Position numbers and translations under genes: made by a program | Assembly (NCBI GenBank): GCA_026990595.1 | Contig: JALXCZ010000048.1 | Location: forward strand, 42,293-106,292 | Direction of reading: 5' to 3' | DNA length: 64,000 bases | Origin: Sulfurovum sp. | GTDB lineage: Bacteria > Campylobacterota > Campylobacteria > Campylobacterales > Sulfurovaceae | The notes under the pieces: model-generated | Databases searched by the model: none | Told to the model about the DNA's origin: nothing | What the model saw: the letters and a program-made list of their open reading frames with translations, nothing else | Part shown: positions 62,339 to 64,000 of the stretch, piece by piece | Layout of the letters: every line of letters begins with the position of its first letter | Numbering within the stretch: the first letter of the stretch is position 1

Positions 62339-63271
62339 TTACATACTTTGTAAAGTGTTATTTAAAAAGAGCCCCAAAATAATGATGAGACTGATCCCTG
62401 CCGATTTGTTATAGAGTTTGTTCGCTGTGATAAAGACAAGAATAACTGTAGCAATGATCATTGTTGCGATATCAAAAAGATTGGCAGCTGCATTGATATG
62501 CAGTGGGTTTATTAAAGCAGATGCACCTAGAACCACTGTTGTATTTGCCATGTTTGATCCGATGATGTTTCCTATTGCCATGTCGACTTTTCCTTTCATC
62601 GCGGCAGAAACACTGACAACCAACTCGGGAAGAGATGTTCCCAAAGAGATCATAATAATACCAATGACCCATTCACTGATACCAAAATTTCTGGCGATTT
62701 CAGAGGCACTTTCTACTGTAAAATGGGCACCGATGATCACTAGAATAAAACCACCCAAAAGAATGCTACCGGTTTTGAGCCATGAAAAATGACTGATATC
62801 TATCTCATCAAGATCCTCTTCCGGAATATTTTTGGCATCCTGAAGTAAAAAGAGCAGATAGGCACCCATGAGAAGTAGCAGCAAAGCAGCATCAAATCTT
62901 GAGATCACACCGTCTAGTATCATTAAAACAAATACAAGTACCGGAACCAGCGCCCAGGTACTGTCTTTTGCAAAGAAGTCTCTATTGGGGTTGATCTTTG
63001 TAGCGATGAGAAAAACAGTTGCCAGTACAAGAGTGATGTTGAGTATATTGCTTCCGATGACATTGGCTATGGCAATATCTGCTTTTCCTGATGCACTTGC
63101 CGCCATACTGGCTGCCATTTCAGGTAAAGATGTTCCTAGCGCTATCAGTGTCGCTCCAATAATAAATTCAGGTATTTTAAATTTTAAAGCAATACGCTCA
63201 CTTTGAATTATCAGCAGCTCCGCACCCCAGATCAATACACCCATAGAGATAATAAAAATGACAAAATTCAT
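62339..63271 (-). CDS. CaCA family calcium/sodium antiporter (YrbG-like)
   Basis: A 310-residue inner-membrane protein with about ten helices and the two alpha-repeats of the family: GATLIALGTSLPEMAAS (~40-57) and GIIMISLGTSLPELVVS (~203-219), each followed by an ANVIGSNILN / GNIIGSNMANT segment. It exchanges Ca2+ (or another cation) for Na+ or H+. It lies eight bases downstream of ybeY on the same strand, so likely co-transcribed. Confidence 0.94.
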   Translation of the reverse strand: MNFVIFIISMGVLIWGAELLIIQSERIALKFKIPEFIIGATLIALGTSLPEMAASMAASASGKADIAIANVIGSNILNITLVLATVFLIATKINPNRDFFAKDSTWALVPVLVFVLMILDGVISRFDAALLLLLMGAYLLFLLQDAKNIPEEDLDEIDISHFSWLKTGSILLGGFILVIIGAHFTVESASEIARNFGISEWVIGIIMISLGTSLPELVVSVSAAMKGKVDMAIGNIIGSNMANTTVVLGASALINPLHINAAANLFDIATMIIATVILVFITANKLYNKSAGISLIIILGLFLNNTLQSM

Positions 63272-63279
63272 AATTTTCC

Positions 63280-63723
63280 TTAGTGACTTGTTCTTACTAT
63301 GAGACTTGAAGGGAGATGGAACTGTTCAATGATCTCTTTTTCTCTTTCCCTCATTTCTCCATGATCAGATTCATGATCAAAACCAAGAAGATGAAGCATT
63401 CCATGGATAAATAGCAAAGAGAGCTCATCTTGGACAGTGTGTCCTAGCTCTTTGGCTTTTTCTTTTACAAAATCCGCAGAGATCACGATCGACCCCAGAG
63501 GCATACCGAATATGGATTGTTCCGTAAAAGGGGCATCCATAGGAAAACTGAGTACATCAGTAGGCTTGTCTTTTTCCCTATGTTCCTGATTAAGTTCCCG
63601 GATCGATGCATTATCTGTGAGTATAAGTTCAATTTCCCTGGTCGTAAGACTCTGGGCTATCTCTTCAAGTGCATCTATATCTACGGGTAGGTCAGTTTGA
63701 TTTTCCAAGTCTATAATCTTCAT
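63280..63723 (-). CDS. ybeY: endoribonuclease YbeY (16S rRNA maturation)
   Basis: A 147-residue Zn-dependent RNase. The three-His metal site is HGMLHLLGFDHESD near residue 110-123, and NQEHREKDKPTDVLSFP (~49-65) is the family's second signature. Length is typical. It acts in 16S rRNA 3' processing and ribosome quality control. The upstream gap 63724-63943 contains one hairpin and no gene. Confidence 0.96.
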   Translation of the reverse strand: MKIIDLENQTDLPVDIDALEEIAQSLTTREIELILTDNASIRELNQEHREKDKPTDVLSFPMDAPFTEQSIFGMPLGSIVISADFVKEKAKELGHTVQDELSLLFIHGMLHLLGFDHESDHGEMREREKEIIEQFHLPSSLIVRTSH

Positions 63724-63760
63724 GCTCGAAGTTTACCCTAATCTTGGTAAAATGGCAGTA

Positions 63761-63787
63761 AATGGGAACATTAATTCTGTTCCCATT
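63761..63787. promoter_or_regulatory. perfect inverted repeat in the final intergenic gap
   Basis: AATGGGAACA and TGTTCCCATT pair over 10 bases with a 7-base loop, in the 220-base gap between ybeY and the last gene. It may be an operator or a terminator from ybeY's antisense side; it has only a weak T stretch after it. No other feature was seen in this gap. Confidence 0.5.
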
Positions 63788-63943
63788 AATTTTCTCGTCT
63801 TATCCCAGAGGCTATACCTTGCAAAGAAATATGATTATCAATATGCTTTCCGTGTGAGTTCTGACTTCATTAATGATAGTGTAAAATAAAGTTCGCAATT
63901 TTCATTTACGATACTCTTTCAGAAGAAAGAAACGGAGCGTAAA

Positions 63944-64000
63944 ATGAGAATTGATGAACGAGAACTATTTAAAAGTGTCATGGTAGGTTTTATGACAGAG
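63944..64000 (+). CDS. partial coding region at window end, product unknown
   Basis: Nineteen codons from an ATG at 63944, with GGAGCG seven bases ahead, stay open to the window end. The peptide begins MRIDERELFKSV and is too short to classify. Its FKSVMVGF stretch loosely recalls the start of flavin reductase-like domains; this is a weak guess. Confidence 0.5.
   Translation, partial: MRIDERELFKSVMVGFMTE

Noticed and set aside
1..64000. tRNA, rRNA or riboswitch
   Set aside because: Reading the intergenic gaps showed no cloverleaf with a TTC-type arm, no rRNA segments and no riboswitch core I recognise; covariance-model scanning would be decisive.

Overview
The window reads as a Campylobacterota (Epsilonproteobacteria) chromosome, most like the Sulfurovum/Sulfurimonas group. 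The basis is the low-GC sequence, the compact operons with ATGA start/stop overlaps, an AcnB-type aconitase, the order rlpA-hisB-kdsC-lptC-lptA-engB, many sensory proteins and several RND pumps. The genus is an inference from gene content. I saw no rRNA, tRNA or CRISPR array.

Layout. 1-2.6 kb: 3' part of acnB and a YbgC thioesterase. 2.7-12.7 kb: a GGDEF-EAL protein, a conserved Cys-containing protein behind a MITE-like repeat, an AmmeMemoRadiSam pair (radical SAM + Memo) followed by pcm, then mltB, a CitE-like lyase, a host-attachment-like protein, a secreted RNase T2 and a Pif1-like helicase. 12.7-19 kb: a degenerate hybrid signalling protein, a lipid-kinase-like protein and a pqiA-pqiA-pqiB-pqiC lipid transport operon. 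19-24.7 kb: tetR plus a complete tripartite RND efflux operon with a recognisable promoter and operator. 24.7-30.7 kb: patatin, a ferritin-like di-iron protein, a response-regulator remnant, a secreted protein paired with a radical SAM/SPASM enzyme, a SYLF protein, a small HTH/coiled-coil protein and an HDAC-like amidohydrolase. 30.8-36.6 kb: an RND permease split into two half-length proteins, converging on an adaptor plus a FadL-like porin. 36.7-48.5 kb: an unknown protein and gene remnants, adk, aspS, nadK, recN, a membrane-anchored HPt protein, tatD, a LysM transglycosylase, and a hybrid kinase whose phospho-accepting His is Tyr. 48.5-54.8 kb: the envelope/cell-shape operon rlpA-hisB-kdsC-lptC-lptA-engB-GNAT-mreD-like-mrdA.

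54.8-62.1 kb is an accessory Rhs island. It holds a full-length Sec-exported Rhs/YD-repeat protein with a Cys-rich tip of unknown type, two small membrane proteins, a vestige of an older rhs cassette, an orphan rhs cassette with a different tip resembling polymorphic toxin type 33, a DUF4279-like candidate immunity protein, and a REP-associated tyrosine transposase (RAYT) between perfect 35-bp inverted repeats. The island is bounded by a perfect 117-bp direct repeat of the 3' end of mrdA (54649-54765 and 62144-62260). The mrdA tail has therefore been replaced at the left junction, and the displaced tail survives at the right. The window ends with a CaCA-family antiporter, ybeY and the first codons of another gene.

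Three families of short palindromic repeats are present: one at 4.6 and 45.6 kb, one at 38.6 kb and inside the rhs reading frame, and one tied to the RAYT. The most novel material is the Rhs island with its duplicated mrdA end and repeat insertions, and the set of phosphorelay proteins that lack phospho-accepting histidines.
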